DNA from: Leptospira_A soteropolitanensis
GTDB lineage: Bacteria > Spirochaetota > Leptospiria > Leptospirales > Leptospiraceae
Strand: one strand, 5' to 3'
DNA length: 64,000 nucleotides
NCBI RefSeq assembly: GCF_026151335.1
Contig: NZ_JAMQPP010000010.1
Both the position numbers and the translations under genes were made by a program. How positions within the stretch are numbered: the stretch's first letter is position 1; each line of letters opens with the position of its first letter. Of the stretch, positions 42,736 to 51,169 are shown one piece after another. The notes below the pieces were generated by a model, which was not told the origin of the DNA, ran no database searches, and saw only the letters and a list, made by a program, of their open reading frames with translations.

Positions 42736-43856
42736 ATCTTTAGATAAAAATATAAGACGGAAAAAATTCCATCTAAGATCGAAACGAGTATAATAGATCC
42801 AACTACCGCGGATGTAGTAGACTCACCAACAGCTCCCGCTCCCGATGCCGTTTTTAGACCTCGGTAACAACCGATGGAGGCTATGATCATTCCAAAAAAA
42901 TAAGATTTTAGAAGCCCACCTAAGATATCAGAAAGTCCTACTGCAATATTGACTTGGTTAATAAAAGTAATCAAGGGGAATCCAAAGCTAATGAGTACAA
43001 CGGCACCACCGATCAAACCAAACAAATTAAATACAATGGTTAATAGCGGTGTCATAAAAAGGGAAGCAACAAGCCTTGGGATGATTAGAAATTGTACGGG
43101 AGGAAGACCCATAGTAGTCAAAGCATCGATTTCTTCCGACACTTTCATGGTTCCGAGTTCCGCTGCAAAGGCTGACCCAGACCTTCCTGATAGAATAAAA
43201 GCTGTCATGAGTGGCCCAAGTTCACGAAACAAGGAAAGACCTACAAGATTTGCGACAAAGATTTCTGCTCCGAACCTCCGCATAGGAATGGCAGATTGGA
43301 AAGACATGATAAGCCCAAGTAAAAAACCAATCATAGCAATGATGGGAAAGGCATTCACACCCATCGATTCCGCAACTCGAAAGGTATCTTTCCAACGAAT
43401 TTTAGAAGGATGCAAAAAAGAACGCCAAAAAGAAACAGTAAGTTCCCCAGTAAAGGTAACTAAATATTTGAACTCTAACAATGAATCAATGGTCAATTTT
43501 CCGATTTTTTCGGACCGGCGAAGACTGTTTGCTAGAGTTTCTTTATTTTTTTTACTATCGTCATCTGCTATACTCAACCGGTATTTAAACTGATCACCTA
43601 ATCCACGCAATACGAAGGGAATTTTTCTGCCTTCGCACTCCAAACGAATGAGTTTAATAAAGGAAATTCCAGAAGTATCAGATTCCCCCAAATTGTTTGC
43701 CTGAACTATTACCGATCGAGGAGGATTTGTTTTTAGGATATTGATAAAAGCAGTCCAATCTTTGCCCGTTTCCGAAGCTGTGAGTACTGCCGGGAGGTGG
43801 ATCTCTAAGGTGCTACCTTCCCACAAAAAGGAGGATTGTCGTTGAATGGTGTCCAC
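42732..43856 (-). CDS. mlaE: MlaE-like permease with N-terminal STAS domain
   Basis: 374 residues. The first ~110 residues are a STAS-like domain (LEIHLPAVL, SVIVQANNLGESDTSGISFIKLI), here fused instead of being a separate MlaB protein. The rest is the MlaE permease with five or so helices and the characteristic MIGFLLGLIMSFQSAIPMRRFGA and FRELGPLMTAFILSGRSGSAFAAELGTM. It forms the membrane part of the lipid transporter. First gene of the operon, 87 bases from a divergent regulator gene. Confidence 0.92.
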   Translation of the reverse strand: MDTIQRQSSFLWEGSTLEIHLPAVLTASETGKDWTAFINILKTNPPRSVIVQANNLGESDTSGISFIKLIRLECEGRKIPFVLRGLGDQFKYRLSIADDDSKKNKETLANSLRRSEKIGKLTIDSLLEFKYLVTFTGELTVSFWRSFLHPSKIRWKDTFRVAESMGVNAFPIIAMIGFLLGLIMSFQSAIPMRRFGAEIFVANLVGLSLFRELGPLMTAFILSGRSGSAFAAELGTMKVSEEIDALTTMGLPPVQFLIIPRLVASLFMTPLLTIVFNLFGLIGGAVVLISFGFPLITFINQVNIAVGLSDILGGLLKSYFFGMIIASIGCYRGLKTASGAGAVGESTTSAVVGSIILVSILDGIFSVLYFYLKI

Positions 43857-43943
43857 GTCTCAAACGTAATTCTAAATGGGAAGGAACCTTAGGCAAGTGA
43901 TTTTATTTTACAATCCAATCGATCGAATAAAAGATGAACAAGA

Positions 43944-45032
43944 ATGTGGAATCTCACAAGTCATCTGATTGGATTTTCAGCCGGACTTTCTCTCCTATTT
44001 GCATGGGGTGAATTCATTAGAAACAAAAAGACTGGGCAAACTCAAATCCAAGGATTATTATTTCTCTTCGCCTCCCTATTCCAAGCTCACACTTTTCTTA
44101 CTGCCACTGGGCTTTACCAATTTTTTCCGCACCTATATCTAATACACTTACCCTTCACAGCTTGTATCGGTGCCCTACTCAAACGTTATTTTTCAGAACT
44201 TTGGGATGAAAGTCCCAATAGAAATCAATTTTCTTATTGGGAGTTACTCCCTGCAGTCATTGTCACGATACTACTTTTTCCATTTTATCTTTCTTCCGGA
44301 GCAGAGAAAATTGCGATTCACTCAAAATACCAAATAGAGGGAGTCCCACTAAAATTTCAAATCACCATTCTCATCGCTGTTTTACCCATATTTTATGCGG
44401 CATTTTACGTTTTCACGAACATGGCAAAATACATTCGCCTAGAAAGATTTAAAAAGTCAGCTCACCTTCGTTTGGTGGGAATCGTAGTTGGGATCGGAGC
44501 TTTTTCGAGCCTAGTAGGTGTTTATACTTTATTTTTCCACCAAAGGCATGGATTGGAACTAGTTTCTTTACTGATCGCATTCCTTCTCATCGGCATTTAT
44601 CTTTTGCGACAAAAAAGTCCAGAATTATGGGGAGAGGTCCAAAAGATTGTCATTGAAGAAAAAAAATACCAAACCTCGCAATTGGGAGGGTTCAATTTAG
44701 AGTCCTTACATAGCCAGTTGAAACATCTAATGGAAGTGGAGAGAATCTACCGAGACGAAAGTATCAATTTAGAAAAGTTGTCCATAGAAATGAAACTTTC
44801 GGAACACCAACTCTCAGAGTATTTAAACCTCCACCAAAAGAAAAATTTTTTTCAATTGGTCAATCATTACCGCATCAAAGAGGCCAAAGAATTGTTTGTT
44901 TCCCATCCAGAAAGGAACATACTCACGATTGCTTACGATGTGGGTTTCCCTTCCAAATCAACCTTCTATGATGCCTTCAAACGTGAAGTAGGTACAAGTC
45001 CTAGTGAATTCAGAAAGTCGCTAGGACTCTGA
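43944..45032 (+). CDS. AraC-family regulator with membrane N-terminal domain
   Basis: 362 residues. Seven or so hydrophobic segments in residues 1-225 and an AraC-type helix-turn-helix domain in 255-360 (LEKLSIEMKLSEHQLSEYLN, LTIAYDVGFPSKSTFYDAFKREVGTSPSEFRKS). Such membrane-bound AraC regulators are common in Leptospira; the signal sensed is unknown. The neighbour downstream, 114 bases away, is a sterol-desaturase-family gene, its likeliest target; the mla operon is divergent and also possible. Confidence 0.86.
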   Translation: MWNLTSHLIGFSAGLSLLFAWGEFIRNKKTGQTQIQGLLFLFASLFQAHTFLTATGLYQFFPHLYLIHLPFTACIGALLKRYFSELWDESPNRNQFSYWELLPAVIVTILLFPFYLSSGAEKIAIHSKYQIEGVPLKFQITILIAVLPIFYAAFYVFTNMAKYIRLERFKKSAHLRLVGIVVGIGAFSSLVGVYTLFFHQRHGLELVSLLIAFLLIGIYLLRQKSPELWGEVQKIVIEEKKYQTSQLGGFNLESLHSQLKHLMEVERIYRDESINLEKLSIEMKLSEHQLSEYLNLHQKKNFFQLVNHYRIKEAKELFVSHPERNILTIAYDVGFPSKSTFYDAFKREVGTSPSEFRKSLGL

Positions 45033-45033
45033 T

Positions 45034-45087
45034 CCGGACGGGTCCGGTCGGAACCATTTTTTATTCCGACTTTACCGATCCGGTCGA
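45034..45087. promoter_or_regulatory. Repeated TCCGG motifs before the desaturase gene
   Basis: CCGGAC (45034) and GTCCGG (45042) form a palindrome; TCCGGTCG recurs at 45043 and 45079, 36 bases apart; GTCGGAA (45047) and TTCCGAC (45064) can pair across a T-rich loop. The set may combine the regulator gene's terminator with operator sites for the desaturase gene. Which it is cannot be told from sequence alone. Confidence 0.4.
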
Positions 45088-45145
45088 TTTGCACTTTCCT
45101 TTTTGTTAGAATGGATTCATTCATAAGGTGTCTTTAGGAGAGTTT

Positions 45146-46009
45146 ATGTTCGGTGGACCAGTTCAGTGTGAATTAGTTTTAGATTGTGTTACCAAAATTG
45201 GTTTTGCGCAAGGAGTTTTGAATTTCCTTCGTTACTACCCGATTGCAGGACTTGCGTTTCTTTTATTCTATGTTTGGCGAAAAGATTTTTTCGAAACTTA
45301 TCGCATCCAAAAAGTATATCCTAAAATGGAAAAAGTTTGGAAAGAGTTTCGTCAATCAGCGGTGACACTGATTGTCTTTACTTTAGTTGCTGTGACTAAC
45401 ATTACATCTATGAAGGCAAAAATTGTTCCAAGTGCCGTTTACTTCGGACCTGTTTCCGGCCTGTCGGAGATCGGATATCTGTTTTTAAGTTTCCTCCTCA
45501 TTACCATCTGGCATGAAACTTGGTTTTATTGGATGCATAGATTTGCTCATATCAAAAAAGTTTACCCATATGTCCATTCAGAACACCACCAATCGGTAAA
45601 CCCTTCCCCACTTGCGGCCTACAGGTTCCAAGCAACAGAAGCATTTTTAGAAGCAATTTATATTGTTCCTTTTGTTATGTTTGTTCCCATCCATTTTTAT
45701 GTATTACTTTTTCATACATTCTACGCGATGATTCTCAATATTTGGTGGCATTTGGGTTACGAATTTTTTCCGAAAGGTTGGGTTTCTCACCCTATCACCA
45801 AGTGGATCAATACATCCACACACCATAACCTCCACCACCAAAAGTTCCAAGGGAACTACTCTCTTTATTTTAATGTATGGGACAGGCTCATGGGAACCAA
45901 CTTTCCTTACTATGAATCTTATTATGAAAAAGTCACAGAAGAAAGGGATAGAAAACGAAAAGAAGAAAAAAGGAATAAAAAAGTGGGAACCGAAGTTTTA
46001 GCTTCATAA
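45146..46009 (+). CDS. Sterol desaturase family membrane oxygenase (ERG3-like)
   Basis: 287 residues from the ATG at 45146, chosen over the GTG at 45128 because AGGAG stands seven bases before it. Membrane helices alternate with His clusters: HETWFYWMHRFAH, HSEHHQSVNPSP and THHNLHHQKFQGNYSLYFNVWDRLMGTN, the diiron site of C-5 sterol desaturase/hydroxylase proteins. It inserts hydroxyl or double bonds into hydrophobic substrates in the membrane; the substrate is unknown. It belongs to a different subgroup from the AGMO-like gene at 39083. Confidence 0.85.
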   Translation: MFGGPVQCELVLDCVTKIGFAQGVLNFLRYYPIAGLAFLLFYVWRKDFFETYRIQKVYPKMEKVWKEFRQSAVTLIVFTLVAVTNITSMKAKIVPSAVYFGPVSGLSEIGYLFLSFLLITIWHETWFYWMHRFAHIKKVYPYVHSEHHQSVNPSPLAAYRFQATEAFLEAIYIVPFVMFVPIHFYVLLFHTFYAMILNIWWHLGYEFFPKGWVSHPITKWINTSTHHNLHHQKFQGNYSLYFNVWDRLMGTNFPYYESYYEKVTEERDRKRKEEKRNKKVGTEVLAS

Positions 46010-46019
46010 ACGAATTTGG

Positions 46020-46049
46020 GGGTCATCTGCGGCATACGAAAGATGACCC
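46020..46049 (+). terminator. Probable terminator after the ERG3-like gene
   Basis: Perfect 9-bp stem GGGTCATCT / AGATGACCC with a 12-base loop, 11 bases after the stop. The T-run is weak, so efficiency is uncertain. Confidence 0.55.
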
Positions 46050-46274
46050 TTAGTTGGAAAGTCTTCCTATTTTCCCATCTTCTATCTAGTTCGAGATACT
46101 AATCATTAGTTTTTCTTTAAATCTAGAAATTCAATTTTACAGTAAATTTCTATTCGAGAATATTAATGCAATTATATCATTGCGAGATTTATTTGACATT
46201 AGAATGGGTAGCGAACAGCTTTTGTTTGGTAAGTTAAATACAACTCACCCCTCAAGTAGCACTACATTTACTGA

Positions 46275-46466
46275 CAACATGAAGTTACCTATTCATTCGC
46301 AAGTTTCGAAAAGTTAAAAACCTTTTTAATTAGCTACAAACCAGATTTCCCAAAACTAACATTTATTCGATATGAAGCGTTAATCGAATACTCTAACGGT
46401 GATCAAATTAAACTCGATTTTAAGAGAAATGAAGATTTTCTTGAATTCTTAGAAAAATTTCATTAG
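46275..46466 (+). pseudogene. Gene remnant, 63 codons without start
   Basis: An open frame from just after a TGA (46272) to TAG (46464) has natural-looking protein composition (KLKTFLISYKPDFPKLTFI, then YEALIEYSNGDQIKLDF), but no ATG, GTG or TTG. It is probably the 3' end of a decayed gene. The rest of the ~620-base gap between 46010 and 46631 holds only the terminator and AT-rich DNA with no feature I can support. Confidence 0.45.
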
Positions 46467-46631
46467 TTTATTTATCATTATACAAAACTTTGATGAACGA
46501 ATCCTAACTGAGAACTAACTGAAACAAAAAAGTAGCGGAATTTGCTAAAAAAGGATCAAATTTCACTTTAACTTTTTTTCCTCCATGTCCCCTTTTTCGA
46601 CCTGGAAACGTTAATCCAATGGGGTAAAAAA

Positions 46632-46988
46632 ATGAAGGAATTCACTTTAATTTTTAGAAATAGCAACCAAGAGGGCGAAAGGCCTTCTCCTGAACAAATG
46701 CAAGGAATTTTACAAGAATGGATGTCTTGGATGACTAACTTATCCGCAAAAGAACAGTTAGCTGATAAAGGAAACCGCTTAGCAATCTCCGAGGCAAAAA
46801 CAGTCCACCCAGGCCATTTGGTTACAGATGGTCCATACACAGAGATTAAAGAATTCATAAATGGCTACATTGTTGTCAGTGCAAAAACTATTAGTGATGC
46901 CGTTGAAATTGCCAAAGGTTGTCCCATTTTAAAAATAGGAGGAAATGTAGAAGTTAGAAAAGTTGTAACTCCTGATGACCAAAGCTGA
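46632..46988 (+). CDS. YCII/DGPF-domain protein
   Basis: 118 residues, a ferredoxin-like YCII fold: MKEFTLIFRNSN at the start, VTDGPYTEIKEFINGYIVVSAKTISDAVEIAKGCP (the DGPF-like signature is DGPY here) and a C-terminal strand. Such proteins are regularly encoded beside ECF42-type sigma factors, as here, where the sigma gene begins 13 bases after this stop. The biochemical role of the family is poorly known. Confidence 0.85.
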   Translation: MKEFTLIFRNSNQEGERPSPEQMQGILQEWMSWMTNLSAKEQLADKGNRLAISEAKTVHPGHLVTDGPYTEIKEFINGYIVVSAKTISDAVEIAKGCPILKIGGNVEVRKVVTPDDQS

Positions 46989-47001
46989 GAAAGGAACTAC
47001 A

Positions 47002-48228
47002 ATGATTTCTGATTTGTTTCGAAGAGAACAAGTCAAAATGACGGCTGTTTTATGCCGTCATTTTGGAATCAAAGACCTTGATTTTGTGGAAGATATAATT
47101 GCCGAAACATTCCTTCGGGCGACCGAAGTATGGCCACATTCAGGAATTCCAGAAAATCCATCCGGTTGGCTATACACAGTCGCAAAAAATATAGCAAAAG
47201 ACAGTTTTAGGAAAAAAGCTAGTGAGACAAAAAAGTTTAAAACTCTTTTAGATTCAAATCCCCAAGAAACCGTAGAGCTCAGTTTTAACGAACACGTTAT
47301 CGTAGATAGCCACCTAGCAATGATATTTGCAGTTTGCGAAAATACACTTTCTCCCAAGGGAAAAATTTGCCTTAGTTTACAAATTCTCTGTGGACTGAGT
47401 GTAGAAGAAATCGCTTTTGCTCTCCAATCAAATAAAGAAGCAGTTAAAAAAATTTTGTTTCGTGCAAGGGAACAACTGCGTGAATCCAATTTTGAAATCA
47501 AATATTTATCTTCCAAAGAAATCCAACAAAGAATGGATTCTGTCCTTTTAACCGTTTATCTTTTGTTTAATGAAGGTTACGCATCAAAAACAAAAAACTC
47601 TGTCATTCGTACCGATCTAATAAAACAAGCAATGAATCTAGGTCTTTCTCTTTTGGAAACAAAACCGGCAAGAACACCGGAACTTTTGGCACTCATGTCA
47701 TTATTTTGTTTCCAAGCTTCCAGGTTAGACTCCCGAATGAGTGCAGAAGGTTCTGTAGTGGTTTTCGAAGACCAAGATAAATCCAAATGGGATCAAAACT
47801 TAATCCATAAAGGAAACGAATATTTTTTAGAAGCCTTTAGTACCCCATCTAGATCCAGGTATCATTACGAAGCAGCCATTGCTTACTGGCATACTCAGGA
47901 AGATTCCTTGGAAAAATGGAAATATATACTAAATATTTATGATAATTTTTCGAAAAGTTTCGATTCTCCAGCTGTTTCTCTGAACAGAGTGTTCGCTTAT
48001 TCTAAAGTATATGGGAATCCAAAAGCCTTAGAAGAGATAAAAAGCTATTCTTATGAAGAAAGTCGTGACTATCATTCTCTTATAGGTTATTTATACACAA
48101 ACTCCAACAAAAATTTGGCTTCCCTTCATTATCAAAAGGCAATTCAAAAAACGAAATCCAAAAAAGAAATCGCAGTATTAGAGAAAAAGATCAAAGAATT
48201 AAATTTAAAGGAAAAGGTTTCATTATGA
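47002..48228 (+). CDS. ECF sigma factor with C-terminal extension (ECF42-like)
   Basis: 408 residues from the ATG at 47002 (AAGGAA site); an ATG at 46975 would overlap the YCII gene. Region 2 spans ~1-80 (DLDFVEDIIAETFLRATEVWP) and region 4 ~110-165 (LSPKGKICLSLQILCGLSVEEIAFALQ). The remaining ~240 residues are helical, TPR-like (YLLFNEGYASKT, YHYEAAIAYWHTQ), as in group 42 ECF factors, which lack a classical anti-sigma factor and are controlled by this extension. Adjacent to the YCII and SDR genes, its probable targets. Confidence 0.86.
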   Translation: MISDLFRREQVKMTAVLCRHFGIKDLDFVEDIIAETFLRATEVWPHSGIPENPSGWLYTVAKNIAKDSFRKKASETKKFKTLLDSNPQETVELSFNEHVIVDSHLAMIFAVCENTLSPKGKICLSLQILCGLSVEEIAFALQSNKEAVKKILFRAREQLRESNFEIKYLSSKEIQQRMDSVLLTVYLLFNEGYASKTKNSVIRTDLIKQAMNLGLSLLETKPARTPELLALMSLFCFQASRLDSRMSAEGSVVVFEDQDKSKWDQNLIHKGNEYFLEAFSTPSRSRYHYEAAIAYWHTQEDSLEKWKYILNIYDNFSKSFDSPAVSLNRVFAYSKVYGNPKALEEIKSYSYEESRDYHSLIGYLYTNSNKNLASLHYQKAIQKTKSKKEIAVLEKKIKELNLKEKVSL

Positions 48229-49076
48229 TTTATCATCTACAAGATAAAGTAGTCCTCATCACCGGTGCTTCTGGAGGAATTGGAGCGTCCTGCGCAAGAG
48301 AACTCTACAAATTAGGTGCCAAACTTGTATTAACGGATTTATCTCAAAAAGCGTTAGATACATTGGCAGCTGAGTTTGCAAAAGAACGAGTTTTAGCAAT
48401 GGCAATGGATGTAACTGATTGGAAATCCATAAAAAAAGTAACGAACATCGCCCTTTCCACTTTTGGGAAAATTGATATTGTGTTTGCCAATGCTGGAATT
48501 TCATGGAAAGAGTCAGCTTATACTGTTTTTAATTGTGATGAATCTGAATTCAAAAAAATTCTGGAAGTGGATTTACTTGGTGTTTGGCGCACTATCAAAT
48601 CCACTTTGCCAGAAGTAGTCAAAAACAAAGGCCAAGTGGTAGTTACATCTTCTATTTATGCTTTCACAAATGGAATGTGTAATGCACCGTATGCCACCTC
48701 CAAAGCAGGGATAGAAATGTTAGCACGTTCTCTTCGGGCAGAGCTTGCTGGAAAATCTGCAAGTGCCAGTGTATTGTATCCTGGTTGGATTACTACCCCT
48801 CTGACAGAGGGTGTTTTTGGAGGAGACAGTTTAACAACAAAAATGCGAGAAATTGGATTTCCTCCCATTTTAAGAAACACCATCTCACCGGAGAAAGTAG
48901 CAAAGGCATTGGTAAAGGGACTTCAGCATAGAAAGCCAAGAATCATTGTTCCAGCGCGCTGGGTCCCCATCCAACTTTTCCGCGGAATCGTAGGCATTTT
49001 TTCTGATTGGTTTCTCGCCAACCATACAAGAATCCAATCAATGCTTCTCGAATTAGAAGATAGAACCAAAAAATAA
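48225..49076 (+). CDS. Short-chain dehydrogenase/reductase
   Basis: 283 residues. Cofactor motif TGASGGIGASCA, NAG at ~88-90 and catalytic YATSK (Tyr near residue 150) with Ser upstream in VTSSIYAFTNG. The C-terminus is longer than a basic SDR and hydrophobic (LFRGIVGIFSDWFLANHT), suggesting membrane association. Its ATG overlaps the sigma-factor stop (ATGA), so the two are translationally coupled. Substrate unknown. Confidence 0.86.
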   Translation: MIYHLQDKVVLITGASGGIGASCARELYKLGAKLVLTDLSQKALDTLAAEFAKERVLAMAMDVTDWKSIKKVTNIALSTFGKIDIVFANAGISWKESAYTVFNCDESEFKKILEVDLLGVWRTIKSTLPEVVKNKGQVVVTSSIYAFTNGMCNAPYATSKAGIEMLARSLRAELAGKSASASVLYPGWITTPLTEGVFGGDSLTTKMREIGFPPILRNTISPEKVAKALVKGLQHRKPRIIVPARWVPIQLFRGIVGIFSDWFLANHTRIQSMLLELEDRTKK

Positions 49077-49122
49077 AAATCCATTTGCCATAGAGTTATT
49101 ACAATATGGAAAAGTGGTTTTA

Positions 49123-49228
49123 GATCCCTACCTTGCGGCAGGGATCGAGCGGAAATCCTTCGGATTGGAGGGAGAGCCCGACCCAGCAAACAAACCAGTT
49201 TGGTTTTAGAAATACTTGGGGCCGCCCC
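49123..49228. repeat. Structured intergenic element with four hairpins
   Basis: Successive inverted repeats: GATCCCT / AGGGATC (49123-49146), AATCC / GGATT (near 49155), AAACCA / TGGTTT and GGGGC / GCCCC (49218-49228), the last followed by a run of A. The element lies between the SDR gene and flgB. Blocks like this recur between Leptospira genes as far as I remember, but this was not checked. Confidence 0.5.
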
Positions 49229-49310
49229 AAAAAAATCATTAGGAAGCGACATAAAATACTTTAGGAGGAAGAAAAACCGGCCGAAGGGGAATGTAGAGAG
49301 GAAGAGAAAT

Positions 49311-49742
49311 ATGTTTGAAGCAACACATTTCATGAAAACTCAAGACCTTTTGGAGCGTGGCCTCGGTGCGGCGACCCAAAGGCGAAAAGTGATTACCGAT
49401 AATATTGCCAATGCCGATGTACCCAACTTCAAACGTTCAGAAGTGGTATTTGAATCGATGCTGAAACGGGCCATTGAATCAGAGAAAATCGAAAAGGACA
49501 AAGCAGTTCCAACAAAAATCACAAACGACCGCCATATTGAATTTTTTAAACCTCTCGATTACCGTGATGCTAAACCCAAAACCAACCTAGATTATCTCAC
49601 AACGATGAGACCTGACGGGAACAACGTAGACATTGAAAAAGAAGTGGTTGATGCCAACCAAAACCAAATGAGTTACAGCCTTATGATTGATAGACTCAAC
49701 CAAAATAACCGTCTTCTCAACATTGTGATGAGAACCAACTAA
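49311..49742 (+). CDS. flgB: Flagellar proximal rod protein FlgB
   Basis: 143 residues from the ATG at 49311 (GAGG/AGAG site); the frame reaches back to 49200 but that part crosses the structured element. N-terminal rod motif TQRRKVITDNIANADVPNFKR and a C-terminal helix (NQNQMSYSLMIDRLNQNNRLLNIVM). FlgB is the lowest rod part of the periplasmic flagellum. It heads flgB-flgC-fliE. Confidence 0.94.
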   Translation: MFEATHFMKTQDLLERGLGAATQRRKVITDNIANADVPNFKRSEVVFESMLKRAIESEKIEKDKAVPTKITNDRHIEFFKPLDYRDAKPKTNLDYLTTMRPDGNNVDIEKEVVDANQNQMSYSLMIDRLNQNNRLLNIVMRTN

Positions 49743-49752
49743 GGAGTAATTT

Positions 49753-50214
49753 ATGGGAATGTTTGATTCCATTAATATATCAGCGACTGGTCTTTCGGCG
49801 CAAAGACTCAGAATGGATGTTATTTCAAATAACATCGCTAACTCGACCACTACGAGAAATACCAATGGTGATGGGCCTTTTCGACGGGACCGCGTTATCC
49901 TAACACCGATTAACTTACGTACGAATTGGAAAAGTCCAGTATATCCATTTGGTGTCGCACCAGGAGAAGGAAAAGGGGTGAAGGTGATGAAAATCGAAAA
50001 GGACATGAGTCCACTTCGTTTGACTTACGACCCAACCCACCCAGATGCCATCCAAACGGGACCCAAAAAAGGTTATGTGGAACTTCCGAACATCAATATC
50101 GTCACGGAGATGACGGATATGATCTCTGCATCCCGTTCTTATGAGGCCAACGTACAACTCATCAATGGATCGAAAGCCATGATGAACAAGGCTATGGAGA
50201 TTGGGCGGGCTTAA
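49753..50214 (+). CDS. flgC: Flagellar proximal rod protein FlgC
   Basis: 153 residues. Typical N-terminus FDSINISATGLSAQRLRMDVISNNIANSTTTRN and C-terminus VELPNINIVTEMTDMISASRSYEANVQLINGSKAMMNKAMEIGR. A strong AAGGAG site lies seven bases before the ATG. It stacks on FlgB in the rod. Followed after 98 bases by fliE. Confidence 0.95.
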   Translation: MGMFDSINISATGLSAQRLRMDVISNNIANSTTTRNTNGDGPFRRDRVILTPINLRTNWKSPVYPFGVAPGEGKGVKVMKIEKDMSPLRLTYDPTHPDAIQTGPKKGYVELPNINIVTEMTDMISASRSYEANVQLINGSKAMMNKAMEIGRA

Positions 50215-50312
50215 TGGCCGACCCATCCGTCTTTTTTCCATTTTTTTAATGAGACATAATTTTTTTATTTAGGTTTTCTAGATTTTGTCGATATTTTGAG
50301 TGAGGAAAGACC

Positions 50313-50678
50313 ATGTCCATTGATCGTATTTCAAACATCAGTTCCCAAACTTACAAACCACATTCCCTACTCCCACAAGGTGATCAGGTAGGAATCTTTC
50401 GCTCCAATGAACGCCATTACGGTAAAACCAATGAAGCCAAATCTCCGGATGAAGTTGCTGGAACTTTTGGCGATGCATTGAAAAAAGCATTCGAACAAGT
50501 GAATGACCAACAAGTCGAAGCAGATGAACTCACTCAAAAAATAGTTTTTGATCCAAATTCCGTGGAACTTCATGATGTGATGATTGCGGCAGAAAAAGCT
50601 AGGATCTCTTTGACATTTGCAAAAACAATGTCCGATGGATTTGTAAGAGCTTACAGAGAACTCACTACTCTTAGATAA
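50313..50678 (+). CDS. fliE: Flagellar hook-basal body protein FliE
   Basis: 121 residues. FliE joins the MS ring to the rod. The conserved C-terminal half reads SPDEVAGTFGDALKKAFEQVN, QKIVFDPNSVELHDVMIAAEKARISLTFAKTMSDGFVRAYREL. The operon ends here: a convergent gene stops nine bases away, and fliF, usually next, lies 9.6 kb downstream. Confidence 0.93.
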   Translation: MSIDRISNISSQTYKPHSLLPQGDQVGIFRSNERHYGKTNEAKSPDEVAGTFGDALKKAFEQVNDQQVEADELTQKIVFDPNSVELHDVMIAAEKARISLTFAKTMSDGFVRAYRELTTLR

Positions 50679-50686
50679 AAACTAAG

Positions 50687-51169
50687 TTATAAAGTAGGGC
50701 GACCAAACACGCGCTCTACGGCCTCATACCGAATTTCAATTTTATCATTGGGACCCACACGAATCCCTCGTTTCATTTGGATTCCATCCATTTTTTCGTC
50801 ATTCACATACACTACCCAACCTTCTGACCAAGAATTTGATTTTCCATTCACTTCCATAATTTCTTCGGTTCTGTTGGTAGAAATAAAACGCATAGATGGA
50901 TCTTCTTTTTTGGACAAATCAGCAAGAATCATAAGCAAATCCTTTGATTCAAACAAAGAAGAAGGAATCCGCTTTGTTTCCTCGTATTCATCTGAGATAA
51001 AATGAATTTGAATTACTGGTTCTTTAGAAGTTTTGGATTTAGTTAGCAGTGCACATTGAAGTGTAAACAAAACTAAAACAGAAATTATGGAAAAGAAAAA
51101 TAGGCGCCGGCAGCTTAATAATATTTGTTGCAAGAAGTTACACTTTGGATTGTTTCTTTTCAAAGGCAT
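50687..51169 (-). CDS. DUF4430-domain putative lipoprotein
   Basis: 160 residues. After a basic N-region the hydrophobic stretch ends in LFTLQC, a lipobox near Cys39, so the signal is unusually long; a later start is possible. The C-terminal ~80 residues (WSEGWVVYVNDEKMDGIQMKRGIRVGPNDKIEIRY) match the DUF4430/transcobalamin-like fold. Function unknown. Its start overlaps the end of the upstream MBL hydrolase by 32 bases. Confidence 0.7.
   Translation of the reverse strand: MPLKRNNPKCNFLQQILLSCRRLFFFSIISVLVLFTLQCALLTKSKTSKEPVIQIHFISDEYEETKRIPSSLFESKDLLMILADLSKKEDPSMRFISTNRTEEIMEVNGKSNSWSEGWVVYVNDEKMDGIQMKRGIRVGPNDKIEIRYEAVERVFGRPTL

Noticed and set aside
50203..50235. Terminator between flgC and fliE
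   Set aside because: The possible stem is imperfect, and flgB-flgC-fliE should be co-transcribed.
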